Positions 6,886 to 15,800 are shown, numbered from the stretch's first letter. The stretch is DNA of 25,178 nucleotides from JBHENC01 sp051000345 (GCA_051000345.1 JBPCOJ010000083.1:1-25178); one strand, 5' to 3'. Notes: generated by a model from the letters alone, not told the origin. Numbers and translations are program-made.

Positions 6886-8685
6886 ATGAATCCTGAACGC
6901 ATACGCAACTTTTCAATTATCGCGCACATAGATCATGGCAAGTCAACGCTTGCGGATCGCTTGCTCGAACTAACCGGCGCGCTCACACAACGCGAAATGT
7001 CCGCGCAGGTTCTCGACAACATGGACTTGGAGCGCGAGCGCGGCATTACGATCAAATCGCACGCCGTTCGCCTCGATTACACGGCGCGCGACGGCGGGCA
7101 GTATGTTTTGAACTTAATCGACACGCCCGGCCACGTCGATTTCTCTTATGAAGTTTCGCGCTCGCTTTCGGCCTGCGAAGGCGCGCTTCTGATCGTCGAT
7201 GCGTCGCAGGGCGTCGAAGCGCAGACGCTCGCCAATACCTACTTGGCGATTGAAAACAATCTGGAACTGATTCCGGTCATCAACAAAATAGATTTGCCCG
7301 GCGCGGAACCCGACAAGGCGCTCGAACAAATCGAACAACTGATCGGCCTCGACACGCACAATGCGGTTTTGACGAGCGCTAAAACAGGACTCGGCGTTGA
7401 CGAAGTTCTGGAAGCGATTGTGCGCGACGTGCCGCCGCCGAAAGGCAACGCGGACGCGCCGCTCAAAGCTCTCATTTTCGATTCGTGGTACGACTCTTAC
7501 AGAGGCGTGATCGTGCTTTTCCGCGTCATCGACGGCGCAGTCAAGCCGGGCATGAAGATTCGTTTCTTTAACACAGGGCGCGATTACATTGTGGAGAACT
7601 TAGGAGTCAATCGCCCGCGCCCGACGCCGATTGATCGCTTGAGCATCGGCGAAGTCGGCTTTCTCACGGCGTCTATCAAAGAAGTCGCAGACGTGCAGAT
7701 CGGCGACACGATAACGGAAGCGGCACGCCCGACGACAGAGCCTTTTCCCGGCTTTCAGGAAATCAAGCCGATGGTCTTCGCGGGGCTTTATCCGATAGAC
7801 ACGAATCAGTACGAAGAATTGCGCGACGCGCTCGACAAGCTGCGCCTTAATGATGCGTCGTTCTTTTATGAACCGGAATCTTCAACCGCGCTCGGCTTCG
7901 GCTTTCGTTGCGGCTTTTTGGGGCTGCTTCACATGGAGATCGTGCAGGAGCGTTTAGAACGCGAGTTCAATCTTGAGCTAATCATCACCGCGCCCGGCGT
8001 GCGATATGTGGTGACGACGACGGACGGCGAAGTGTCGGATATTGATTCGCCCGCGAAGATGCCAGACCCCGCGCGCATTGTGAAGATCGAAGAGCCTGTC
8101 ATTCTCGCCACGATTCTCACGGCGGACGATTATCTCGGCGGCATTCTTCCGCTCCTCGAAGAAAAACGCGGCGTGCAGAAAAAGTTTGAGTACATCTCGG
8201 CGAATCGCGTGATGCTCACATACGAATTGCCTTTGAACGAAATCGTCCTTGATTTTTATGATCGACTGAAATCGGTTTCGCGCGGCTACGCATCGCTCGA
8301 TTATCATTTCGTCGGCATGTGGGAATCCGATCTCGTCAAATTAGAGGTGCTCGTCGCAGGCGAACCCGTCGATGCGCTATCCCTTATTCTTCATCGCGGC
8401 ACTTCGCAAACGAAGGGACGCCTGCTCACCGAAAAGATGAAGGAATTGATTCCGCGCCAGCTTTTTGAAGTGCCGATTCAAGCCGCCATCGGCAACAAAG
8501 TCGTCGCGCGCGAAACCGTCAAAGCGCTTGGCAAAAACGTCATCGCCAAATGCTACGGCGGCGACATCTCGCGCAAACGCAAACTGCTCGAAAAACAAAA
8601 GGAAGGCAAAAAGCGCATGAAGAAACTCGGGCGCGTCGAAATTCCACAGGAAGCCTTCCTCGCGGTGTTGAAGGTGAGCGGGTAG
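6886..8685 (+). CDS. lepA: Elongation factor 4 (LepA), ribosome back-translocase GTPase
   Basis: 599 residues, normal full length. Domain order: GTP-binding domain with G1 AHIDHGKST at 13-21, G2 within ERGITIKSHAVRLDY, G3 DTPGHVDF, G4 NKIDLPGA; beta-barrel domain II from about 190; EF-G-like domains III and V with the FRCGFLGLLHMEIVQERLEREFN block; and the LepA-specific C-terminal domain ending RKRKLLEKQKEGKKRMKK and EIPQEAFLAVLKVSG. Family: binds the ribosome and remodels stalled or mistranslocated complexes. Start ATG at 6886 has only a weak ribosome site. Its last 16 codons are found again at 11722-11769. The toxin gene begins five bases after its stop. Confidence 0.98.
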   Translation: MNPERIRNFSIIAHIDHGKSTLADRLLELTGALTQREMSAQVLDNMDLERERGITIKSHAVRLDYTARDGGQYVLNLIDTPGHVDFSYEVSRSLSACEGALLIVDASQGVEAQTLANTYLAIENNLELIPVINKIDLPGAEPDKALEQIEQLIGLDTHNAVLTSAKTGLGVDEVLEAIVRDVPPPKGNADAPLKALIFDSWYDSYRGVIVLFRVIDGAVKPGMKIRFFNTGRDYIVENLGVNRPRPTPIDRLSIGEVGFLTASIKEVADVQIGDTITEAARPTTEPFPGFQEIKPMVFAGLYPIDTNQYEELRDALDKLRLNDASFFYEPESSTALGFGFRCGFLGLLHMEIVQERLEREFNLELIITAPGVRYVVTTTDGEVSDIDSPAKMPDPARIVKIEEPVILATILTADDYLGGILPLLEEKRGVQKKFEYISANRVMLTYELPLNEIVLDFYDRLKSVSRGYASLDYHFVGMWESDLVKLEVLVAGEPVDALSLILHRGTSQTKGRLLTEKMKELIPRQLFEVPIQAAIGNKVVARETVKALGKNVIAKCYGGDISRKRKLLEKQKEGKKRMKKLGRVEIPQEAFLAVLKVSG

Positions 8686-8690
8686 CAGAA

Positions 8691-9113
8691 TTGTTTCGGG
8701 TAGTCCTTGACACAAATGTTCTGATTGCGGCAATGCGCTCTCGTCGCGGAACTTCCCATCTTCTGCTGTCGCTGATCGGCGATGATCGTTGGCAAGTTAG
8801 TTTGTCCGTGCCATTGCTGCTTGAATACGAAGATGTATTGAAACGGCCTGAAGCGGGATTGACGTTGACGCCCGCGGAAATCGACGACGTTCTTGATTTC
8901 CTTTGTGCCATCGCCAACTTGCGGGAAATTTTCTATTTGTGGCGACCAGTCCTGCGTGATCCAACAGACGACTTTATTTTAGAATTGGCCGTTGAAAGCG
9001 ATTGTGATTTTATCATTACATTCAACGTCAAAGATTTCGTCGGCATTGAGGACTTCGGGTTAGCTGCAATTACGCCGCGCGATTTTTTGCGATTGTTGGG
9101 AGAAATAAAATGA
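8691..9113 (+). CDS. PIN-domain toxin (putative VapC-like ribonuclease)
   Basis: 140 residues from a TTG at 8691: MFRVVLDTNVLIAAMRS. This matches the 'putative toxin component, PIN family' group (COG1569 type) rather than classical VapC. PIN acidic residues visible: Asp7 in LDTN, Glu45 in LLLEYEDVL, Asp93/Asp94 in RDPTDDFILELA and Asp115 in ITFNVKDF. PIN toxins cleave RNA with bound metal. The open frame continues upstream inside lepA, but the upstream codons are merely lepA read in another frame; the TTG is the first start giving a normal PIN N-terminus, with an AGCGGGTAG stretch upstream as a weak ribosome site. It overlaps the next gene by ATGA (9110-9113). Order is toxin first, the reverse of most type II pairs. 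Confidence 0.8.
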   Translation: MFRVVLDTNVLIAAMRSRRGTSHLLLSLIGDDRWQVSLSVPLLLEYEDVLKRPEAGLTLTPAEIDDVLDFLCAIANLREIFYLWRPVLRDPTDDFILELAVESDCDFIITFNVKDFVGIEDFGLAAITPRDFLRLLGEIK

Positions 9114-9352
9114 GCGCAATAGAGAATTTGTTTATTCCCGAATCATTGCTCAAGCAAGTGCGTAAGCTTGCGGAAAAAGAGGGCATCACGATAGAACAAT
9201 TCATCTCCTCGGCGATGGCTGAAAAGGCTGCGGCATGGATGACCGTTGAATATCTGGAGCAACGTGCCGGGCGCGGTAGCAGGCAAAAGTTTTTGCAAGC
9301 GTTGAGCCATGTCCCGGACGCTGAACCCGTTGAACAGGATCGGCTGGACTAA
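9110..9352 (+). CDS. Putative antitoxin, ribbon-helix-helix type
   Basis: 80 residues, MSAIENLFIPESLLKQVRKLAEKEGITIEQFISSAMAEKAAAW. The first strand plus two helices (IPESLLKQVRKLAEKEG, then TIEQFISSAMAEKAA) follow the layout of CopG/MetJ-like antitoxins: N-terminal DNA-binding dimer, C-terminal tail (VEYLEQRAGRGSRQKF...) likely to wrap the toxin. Translationally coupled to the PIN gene through a four-base overlap, which supports partnership. Such antitoxins usually also repress their own operon, but no palindrome is obvious because the toxin start abuts lepA. The fold assignment is from pattern only. Confidence 0.7.
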   Translation: MSAIENLFIPESLLKQVRKLAEKEGITIEQFISSAMAEKAAAWMTVEYLEQRAGRGSRQKFLQALSHVPDAEPVEQDRLD

Positions 9353-9371
9353 ACCGATAATTATTAGGGTC

Positions 9372-9445
9372 AAATAATGAATCGAACTCTGAAGACTACT
9401 TTACTCGCCGGAGTGCTCGCTGCTTTGATCCTTTCACCGGCAGCG
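9372..9445 (+). repeat. Signal-peptide start module, copy 1
   Basis: AAATA plus the first 23 codons of the VWFA gene. It aligns without gaps to 12436-12509: 58 of 69 coding bases match, and the five bases before the ATG are identical. The downstream coding sequences are unrelated. Confidence 0.85.
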
Positions 9446-11575
9446 TTCGGGCAACGCGCTAATCAAACATCGAAAGACACTCAGGAAGATGTCCTGCGCA
9501 TCAATACAACTTTGGTGCAAACGGATGTCACGGTCATTGACCGCAAAGGGCAATTCGTTGATAACCTTCAGCGCGACGAATTCGAGTTGAAGGTTGACGG
9601 CAAACCGCAATCGCTGCTTTTTCTGGAGCGCGTCACGGCGGGAAGCGCAAGCGAAGCAAACCGCATCGCACAGACGCGCGGCGAGACAAACGCAACCGCC
9701 GTGCGTGAGAGAGTTGAGCGCGGGCGCACGGTCATTTTTTTCATGGACGACTTGCATATCTCGCCCGAAGGCATCGCCCGCTCGCGTCAAGTATTGACGG
9801 ACTTCATTGACAATCAAATGACGCCGGGCACGCAAGTGCTAATCGCCTCGGCGAGCGGCCAGATCGGATTCTTGCAGCAGTTCACAAACGACAAAACAGT
9901 TCTGCGCGCCGCGCTCGCGCGCCTTAAATACCAATCTCGCGCCGCACTCGATACCGGACGCCCCTCGATGTCTGCTTACCAAGCTGTCGCAATTGATCGC
10001 GGCGACCCGGACATGCTGGATTATTTTATCCAGCAAACACGTTATGAAGAACCGGGCCGCGCGGAGTCGAGAATCCTTGAGAACATTGTGCGAGCACGCG
10101 CGCGGCAGATTCGGCGGCAAGCCGGATTTACGAGCGCGAACGCAATCACGGCGCTCCGCAACTTTATTGACACCGCACGCGGCCTTGCGCCCGGTCGCCG
10201 CACGCTATTTTTCATTTCGGAAGGTTTCATTCTCGATAACGAAACGGACGACGCACAATATAAATTGCGGCGCGTGGTTGACGCCGCCGCGCGCAACGGA
10301 GTTGTCGTGTACACGTTGAGTGCGCGCGGCCTTGCCGTCGGGAATTTGGACGCGAGCGCAAGCATCGCTCCCGATCTACTACGTGGAAGCTCCGCCCGGC
10401 CTTTCGCCGGATACAGTCCAACCGCCGAGTTGACTGCAATGCAAGAGATACTACGCACACTCGCCGAAGACACCGGCGGACGCGCTTTATTCAACGCCAA
10501 TGCCCTCGAAAAAGCCGTCTCGAAAACGCTTGCCGAAACTTCAAATTACTATTTGCTTGCGTGGCGACCGGAAAATTTAGAAGCGGAGCAAAGTGGCAAA
10601 CCAAAATTCCATAAGATTGAAATAAGAGTTAAAGGGCATTCCGATTTGACAGCCCGCGTGCGGCGCGGTTTTTTTGTCGCGCCGGTTGAGCGCGATACTC
10701 CGGCCACGCCGACGACTCCGGCAAACACGCCGCTTAACGCGGCAATCTCCGCGCCGAACCCGCGCCATGAATTGCCCGTTGATCTATATGTCAGCGCGAC
10801 GGACGACGCTCAAACCAACGCCGTGTTGAATGCCACCGTGCAGCTTTCGCTCGACGGTATTCAGGAGCACGGCGGCGGCGGCAAACGAGACGGCAATATC
10901 GGTGTCGCGTGCGTCGTGCTTGATGACAAAGGCAAAGTTGTGTTCAGCAACGGTCGCACCATTACGCTGACATCACAACCATCGAACGAAACATCCACGG
11001 AGACTTCTTCAAGCAACGGGCGCGAACGAAAACTTATCACCGCTTTTTCAACGCCGCTGACGGCTCCCGGTTTGTACCAAGTTCGCGTCGCCGGACAAGA
11101 TAGCCGCAACAACCTTACCGGCAGCGCGTTCGCTTGGATCGAAGTCCCGAATCTTAAAGCACATCATTTATCTTTAAGCAGTCTATTGCTCGTTGAAAGC
11201 AGAGCGGCGAACGCGGCAAATTCCGCCGTACAATCGCCGCGCGCCGGTGCGTCCTTATTAAAAGTTAATCGCCGCTTTGCGCGCTCCTCGCGCTTGATTA
11301 TGCAACTTTACATTTACAACGCGGCGCGTGGAGCAAACAACGCGCCGCCCGATGTTGAGATGGAGATAAAAGTGCGGCGCGACAATCAAGTTGTCTTGAA
11401 TGCCGCGCCGCACAAGGTTGCACTCGCGGGCGCAAGCGATTTAGCGCGCATCGTTTATTCGGCGCAGATTCCGTTGAACGGCCTGAGCGCGGGTCTTTAC
11501 ACGCTCGAAGTTATAGCGACAGACCGCGTTGCCAAAACAAGCTTCGCGCGCCAGACTGATTTCACAGTAGAGTAG
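9377..11575 (+). CDS. Exported VWFA-related protein (Acidobacterial type)
   Basis: 732 residues. Signal peptide MNRTLKTTLLAGVLAALILSPAAFGQ, cleavage expected after AFG or FGQ. A strand-rich lead DVLRINTTLVQTDVTVIDRKG (38-58) and VDNLQRDEFELKVDGKPQ precede the von Willebrand A-like region at about 115-330: TVIFFMDDLHISPEGIARSRQVLTDFI, a middle segment ARGLAPGRRTLFFISEGF, and a terminal YYLLAWRPENLEAE block. This is the VWFA-related domain common in Acidobacteria. The metal site reads DDLHIS (124-129), so the usual DxSxS is changed to DxHxS. The C-terminal half (about 440-732) looks like beta-sandwich repeats. Function unknown; VWA domains bind proteins. AGGG lies 7-11 bases before the ATG. Its first 23 codons are copied at 12441. 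Confidence 0.88.
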   Translation: MNRTLKTTLLAGVLAALILSPAAFGQRANQTSKDTQEDVLRINTTLVQTDVTVIDRKGQFVDNLQRDEFELKVDGKPQSLLFLERVTAGSASEANRIAQTRGETNATAVRERVERGRTVIFFMDDLHISPEGIARSRQVLTDFIDNQMTPGTQVLIASASGQIGFLQQFTNDKTVLRAALARLKYQSRAALDTGRPSMSAYQAVAIDRGDPDMLDYFIQQTRYEEPGRAESRILENIVRARARQIRRQAGFTSANAITALRNFIDTARGLAPGRRTLFFISEGFILDNETDDAQYKLRRVVDAAARNGVVVYTLSARGLAVGNLDASASIAPDLLRGSSARPFAGYSPTAELTAMQEILRTLAEDTGGRALFNANALEKAVSKTLAETSNYYLLAWRPENLEAEQSGKPKFHKIEIRVKGHSDLTARVRRGFFVAPVERDTPATPTTPANTPLNAAISAPNPRHELPVDLYVSATDDAQTNAVLNATVQLSLDGIQEHGGGGKRDGNIGVACVVLDDKGKVVFSNGRTITLTSQPSNETSTETSSSNGRERKLITAFSTPLTAPGLYQVRVAGQDSRNNLTGSAFAWIEVPNLKAHHLSLSSLLLVESRAANAANSAVQSPRAGASLLKVNRRFARSSRLIMQLYIYNAARGANNAPPDVEMEIKVRRDNQVVLNAAPHKVALAGASDLARIVYSAQIPLNGLSAGLYTLEVIATDRVAKTSFARQTDFTVE

Positions 11576-11782
11576 CTACGCCGTCAACTTCAGCACGTAG
11601 CCAATAAATTGAGCGCCATCGAAAATCCGTCCGTCTGTGCCTCCAGACTTTAGCTGGAAGCAATTAAAGAACTTGCCTTCTAGTTCCTTTGACCCTTTCA
11701 TCGGTAGCGCGTAGGCTAATAGAGATTCCACAGGAAGCCTTTCTTGCGGTTCTGAAGGTAAGCGGATAAAGATTAAATGAGA
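11576..11782 (-). pseudogene. C-terminal remnant of an unidentified gene
   Basis: On the minus strand an open frame ends with TAG at 11576-11578, one base after the VWFA stop. From an internal ATG at 11699-11701 it reads MKGSKELEGKFFNCFQLKSG then GTDGRIFDGAQFIGYVLKLT and A, with LLAYALP just before it. The composition (Gly/Asp turns, aromatic strands, proper C-terminal run) is that of real coding sequence, unlike the other two minus frames, and the base use is more AT-rich than neighbours. The frame stays open to 11782 but from about 11720 it passes antisense through the lepA-tail copy, so the true gene remnant is probably only the last ~47 codons. No start with a ribosome site, so it is probably dead. 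I do not recognise the family. Confidence 0.45.
11722..11769 (+). pseudogene. Duplicate of the last 16 codons of lepA
   Basis: Reads EIPQEAFLAVLKVSG and stop, identical in protein to the end of LepA at 8638-8685. At the DNA level 40 of 48 bases match, and all eight differences are synonymous (TAG to TAA included). Similarity upstream is weak at best (AGG CTA ATA before it versus GGG CGC GTC), so only the 3' end is present. It lies 15 bases before the gene at 11785. Confidence 0.85.
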
Positions 11783-11784
11783 TT

Positions 11785-12405
11785 ATGCGAGTCGTTGATC
11801 TTCAAATCGAAGATGAAAGCGTAGTTCAGAGCGTGGCGTCGCTTCTGGTCAAAGCTGCCGGAGACAGTTGGCCGGGCATGAACGCGACGCTTGCTCTGGA
11901 GAAAGTCCGTCAATCGTGCGGTGAAAACAAGATCAGTCTGGTAGCGATTGAGGAAGGCGGTAAAACGACAGGCTTAATCAGCGCAGCCGAAGGCGTCGGC
12001 AAGCTCTGGAACTTGAAGTTGTTTGTTTGTGACACGGAACGTGCGGAAGGCATTGCGAGCCTTCTCAAAATCAGTCTCGAAAACAGAATCGACGAGCGCG
12101 GCGGCGTCACGATGCAAAGCTTTTACCGGACACAGGAAAAGTCTTACCTCATCAATCAATTTCTTGAACAAGATGAAGCCGACGCGCCGCAGGATGATGA
12201 ACCGGAGACCGCGCAAATATATGTCGGTGCAGCGGCGAGCAATGTTCAAGTGTGGCTTTCTTCAAAAACGGCTGCGCGCGCCGCATTCTTTGCGCGTCTA
12301 CATGGAGATGCGTTAAGCGAATGGATTGCGCGCATTATTGACGAGCGCATCGAGTCGGAAGAAGCGGCGCTCATCCAACAGGAACAAGTCTTCATTAAAA
12401 AGTAA
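11785..12405 (+). CDS. GNAT-like protein with extra C-terminal domain
   Basis: 206 residues. The first ~125 follow the layout of aminoglycoside 6'-acetyltransferase-like GNATs: MRVVDLQIEDESVVQSVASLL, DSWPGMNATLALEKVRQS, ISLVAIEEGGKTTGLISAAE, then LWNLKLFVCDTERAEGIASLLK and ENRIDERGGVTMQSFY. The CoA loop pattern R-x-x-G-x-A is present at 86-91 (RAEGIA) and LWNLKLFV parallels the WELHPLVV strand of that group. The catalytic environment is otherwise divergent, so activity is doubtful. An acidic linker (129-143) leads to a second small domain at about 150-195, VQVWLSSKTAARAAFFARLH and SEWIARIIDERIESEEA, shaped like a strand plus two helices of a ribbon-helix-helix antitoxin. Fusion of the two is unusual. 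Start ATG at 11785 follows the lepA-tail copy closely. Confidence 0.55.
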   Translation: MRVVDLQIEDESVVQSVASLLVKAAGDSWPGMNATLALEKVRQSCGENKISLVAIEEGGKTTGLISAAEGVGKLWNLKLFVCDTERAEGIASLLKISLENRIDERGGVTMQSFYRTQEKSYLINQFLEQDEADAPQDDEPETAQIYVGAAASNVQVWLSSKTAARAAFFARLHGDALSEWIARIIDERIESEEAALIQQEQVFIKK

Positions 12406-12435
12406 TAAGTTGATTCATCAAAAGCGCCTGAGATT

Positions 12436-12509
12436 AAATAATGAATCGAACTCTAAAGATTACCTTATTCGTGGGATTGCTTGTTGTTTTGATCCTTTCA
12501 CCGGCGGCG
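12436..12509 (+). repeat. Signal-peptide start module, copy 2
   Basis: Matches 9372-9445: same AAATA before the ATG and 58 of 69 coding bases. Several differences change residues (Thr to Ile, Leu to Phe, Ala to Val), but hydrophobicity is kept. Confidence 0.85.
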
Positions 12510-12863
12510 CGTAATCTAACTGATTCAAAGTTCAGGAGTAGCACGGAAATAAACGGTGTAGTCTTGAGGACACTCAAAGTTGATTCCGAATATGGAACAT
12601 TCAACTTTAGAATTACTCACGATATTTATATTCAGGATCCCCCAGATACCATTCCGCATTCCGAATATAGAATCGCGGTGACAAACGGCACGCGATTCTT
12701 CGCTCAAAATGGAAATAATCTTCAGCCCATATCGCTTCAATCACTAAAAGCAGGCGATGAAATCCGTGCGCGTGTCGTTGGAATCAGTGATTCAACAAAA
12801 TATACAATGGTAACGGCGGTTGAAATAGTAGTCAATAATCATAGTAATAAATGGACACTGTAA
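12441..12863 (+). CDS. Small exported hypothetical protein
   Basis: 140 residues. Signal peptide MNRTLKITLFVGLLVVLILS with a homologous start to the VWFA protein, followed by a mature part with no similarity to it: NGVVLRTLKVDSEYGTFNFRI, a middle SEYRIAVTNGTRFFAQNGN, and QPISLQSLKAGDEIRARVVG then MVTAVEIVV. The strands plus 'l..LkaGDeIrarvvG' suggest a small OB-like beta barrel, as in DUF5666-type proteins, but I cannot assign it firmly. Missing the AFGQ cleavage motif of its twin; cleavage is less certain, with ILSPAA as the nearest candidate, so a membrane anchor is possible. The gene is clearly more AT-rich than those on either side. It sits 35 bases after the GNAT-like gene. Confidence 0.6.
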   Translation: MNRTLKITLFVGLLVVLILSPAARNLTDSKFRSSTEINGVVLRTLKVDSEYGTFNFRITHDIYIQDPPDTIPHSEYRIAVTNGTRFFAQNGNNLQPISLQSLKAGDEIRARVVGISDSTKYTMVTAVEIVVNNHSNKWTL

Positions 12864-12896
12864 TTTGTATTTACATTTGAACGTAATTTTTTAGAA

Positions 12897-15800
12897 ATGC
12901 ACGTCACACGGGTTGAACTCGAAAATATTAAATGCCATGCGCACGCCGAATTCACTTTCGAGCGCGGCACAACCGCGATCACGGGCGAGAACGGCGCGGG
13001 CAAGACGACGATTCTCGAAGCCATCGCGTGGGCGCTCTTCGATACGCTCGAATACAGCAAGGATGATTTTCTGCGGCGCGGCGCGAAAAAGGGCGTCGTG
13101 CGCGTCACCTTTGAAAGCGATCTGGACGAGCGGCAGTACATGGTTTACCGCGACACGGGCAATGGCTACTACGTCTTCGATCACGGCCTCAACATGCGCA
13201 TCGCGGAGAAGAAGACGGACGTTGCCGCGACGCTTCGCCAGCACTTAGGCATCGAGCCGGGAACGGATTTGAAGGGACTGTTTCGCTCCGCCATCGGCGT
13301 ACCGCAGGGAACATTCACGGCGGATTTTCTGCGCACCGCAACCGAGCGCAAAGCTTCATTTGATCGCCTGCTGAAGGTCGAAGAATACCGCGAGGGCGCT
13401 GAACGCTTGCGCGACACAGTCAATCTGATTCGTGAGCGCGCGGCGGAAGTTCGCGGGCGCATCAGCGGCGCGGAAAGCCAACTCGCGCGCTACGATGAAC
13501 TCGCCTTAGGGCATACGGAAGCCGCCGCGCGCACTCTCGAACTCGGCGCATCGCTCGCACAGTTGCAGCAGGAAACTGAACAGCGCGCGGCAGTCGTCCA
13601 TGATATGGATGCAGCAGAGCAGAGCTTAAATGAAACACGCTCGTTGCGTGATCGCCTCGAAGTTGAACAGGACGCTGCTGCCCGCCGCCTGCGCGATGTC
13701 ACGACGGAACGCGACGCCGCGCTTCGCGCAACAGAGCGAGCGCAGGCGGTGGAAGATTCTCACAGAGCGCATCTCGCCGCGCTCGATGTTCTTCGTCAAC
13801 TCGAAATTGAACGCCACGCGCGCGAGCTTTTGCGCACGGAGTCAGGGCGCATCGCGCAGCTTCAATCGACAGCCGCCGCCGATGTGCGCCGCCTCGACGA
13901 AGCGCTGGAGCGTGCCATTGCCGCAGGCGCAAAGGCCGCCGCGCTTGAAACAGAAATCAAAGAGCAGGAAGCATTGGAGCGCGAACGCGAACGCCTGCGT
14001 GATCTGCGTGCGCAAGCCATCGGCGCGCGCGCGCGTCTTGCCAAACTCGATACCGAACTCGAAGCCTTGCGCACGCAACACGCGCAAACTCAAAAGCGCG
14101 TTAAGGAAGCGCAAAGCGGCGAAGACGCACCGGCACGCCTCGAAAAACTAGAGAGTGAGCGCACAGATGTCGAAACCACTTTGAGCGCCGTCGAAAAAGC
14201 GGCGACGAGCCTCAAACATCTTCAGGATCAGCGCAAGGATTTAGCGCGCGAAGCCGAACGCCTGCGCACGCTGACCGCGAGTCTTGAAAAGGAAATCAGC
14301 GAACTCGAAACGTTTTCCGCCTGTGCTGCCCAAGCGACGGAACTGGACGCGCGCCTGCGTGAGCTAACAGAGAGAGCCGCTTCCTTGCGCGCCGAAATAA
14401 CGCGCGACGAAAGAATGCGCGTCGAAGTCAAAGGCGGCCTGTGCCCGATTCTCTCCGAGCGCTGTTTGAACATCGGCGAAGGCCAGACCCTCGAAGGGTA
14501 TTTCACAGATCACTTGACGGCGAATACCGCAGAACTCGGCGCGCTTGAAACAGAACAGGCGAAAGTCGTTGCGGCGGTGCGCGACGCGCGCGAAGCTGAA
14601 AAATATTTCTCACGCATAGAGCGAGCGCGCATGGAACTCGCGGGCGGGCGCGAACTTCTCTCCGCACGCGAAGCGACGCTCGCGCGCATTGACGCTGAAA
14701 TCACAGAGCTTCCGCCCGCCGGAACAGCGCACTTAAAAGAATTAAAATTTCAACTCTTCGGCATCGACGCAGAACTAAAAGATGTGCGCGAAGCGGCGCT
14801 CAAACACGCGGAACTTCAGCCGCTCAGACAACGCTTGAAAGAAATAGAAGCCGAAGGCATCAAACGCCGCGACGAACGCGCCGAAGTCGCCGCCGCCGCC
14901 GAAGCACTCAACGCATTGGAAAGCGACATCACGCATAACGAAAAACATTTGCGAGCGCTCAACGATCCGCGCGGGCGCGCCGCCGCTCTGCGCCTCGAAG
15001 CCGAACTGGAAGCGCAATTGAAACGCGAAGCTGTTGGCGCGCGCGATGCGCTTTGTGTGCTCGACGAACAAGCGCAGGACTTCGCCGCCAAGCTAAACGT
15101 CTACAATCAACTCGACGCGCGATGGGAAGAAACACGCGTGCGGCGCGACGAAACCATCGACGCTCATCGTGAATATGTTTCAAGCCAAGCGCTTGCGGCA
15201 ACTCTGCCCGCGCGCGAAACCGAAGTTCAGAAAGCGACGCAAGAGGCCACGCATGTCGCGCAGGAAACGAAGCGCGCGGGCGATGAATATTTGAAGCTCG
15301 CCGCCGCTTATAACCGCGAGCAGCATACGACGGAGCGCGGCGCTCTCGCACTCGCGCGCGAACAAACCGCCGCCACACGCGCCCAACTCGATGCGGCGGA
15401 AACGCGCGAAGCATTCCTCGTCGCAGAGCTTGAGCGTCTCACCAAAGTGCGCGATGAAATGCGCGCGGAGTTTGTGGAGAAGGAGCGGCTCGAACGTTTG
15501 AACGAAGCGACGGACTTTATCCGCGACGTGCTCAAGCAAGCGGGGCCGCTCGTTACAGAAAGTTATCTTTACAATGTTTCGATTGAAGCTAATCAATTGT
15601 TTCGCGAAATTACGGGCGAGGCCGGACGCGCTCTGCGCTGGACAAGGGATTACGAAATCGTGCTCGAAGAAGAAGGCCATGAACGATCTTTCCAGAATCT
15701 TTCGGGCGGCGAACAAATGGCCGCCGCATTGAGCGTGCGCCTCGCGTTGCTCAAACAACTCTCGGATATTCGGCTCGCATTTTTTGACGAGCCGACAACC

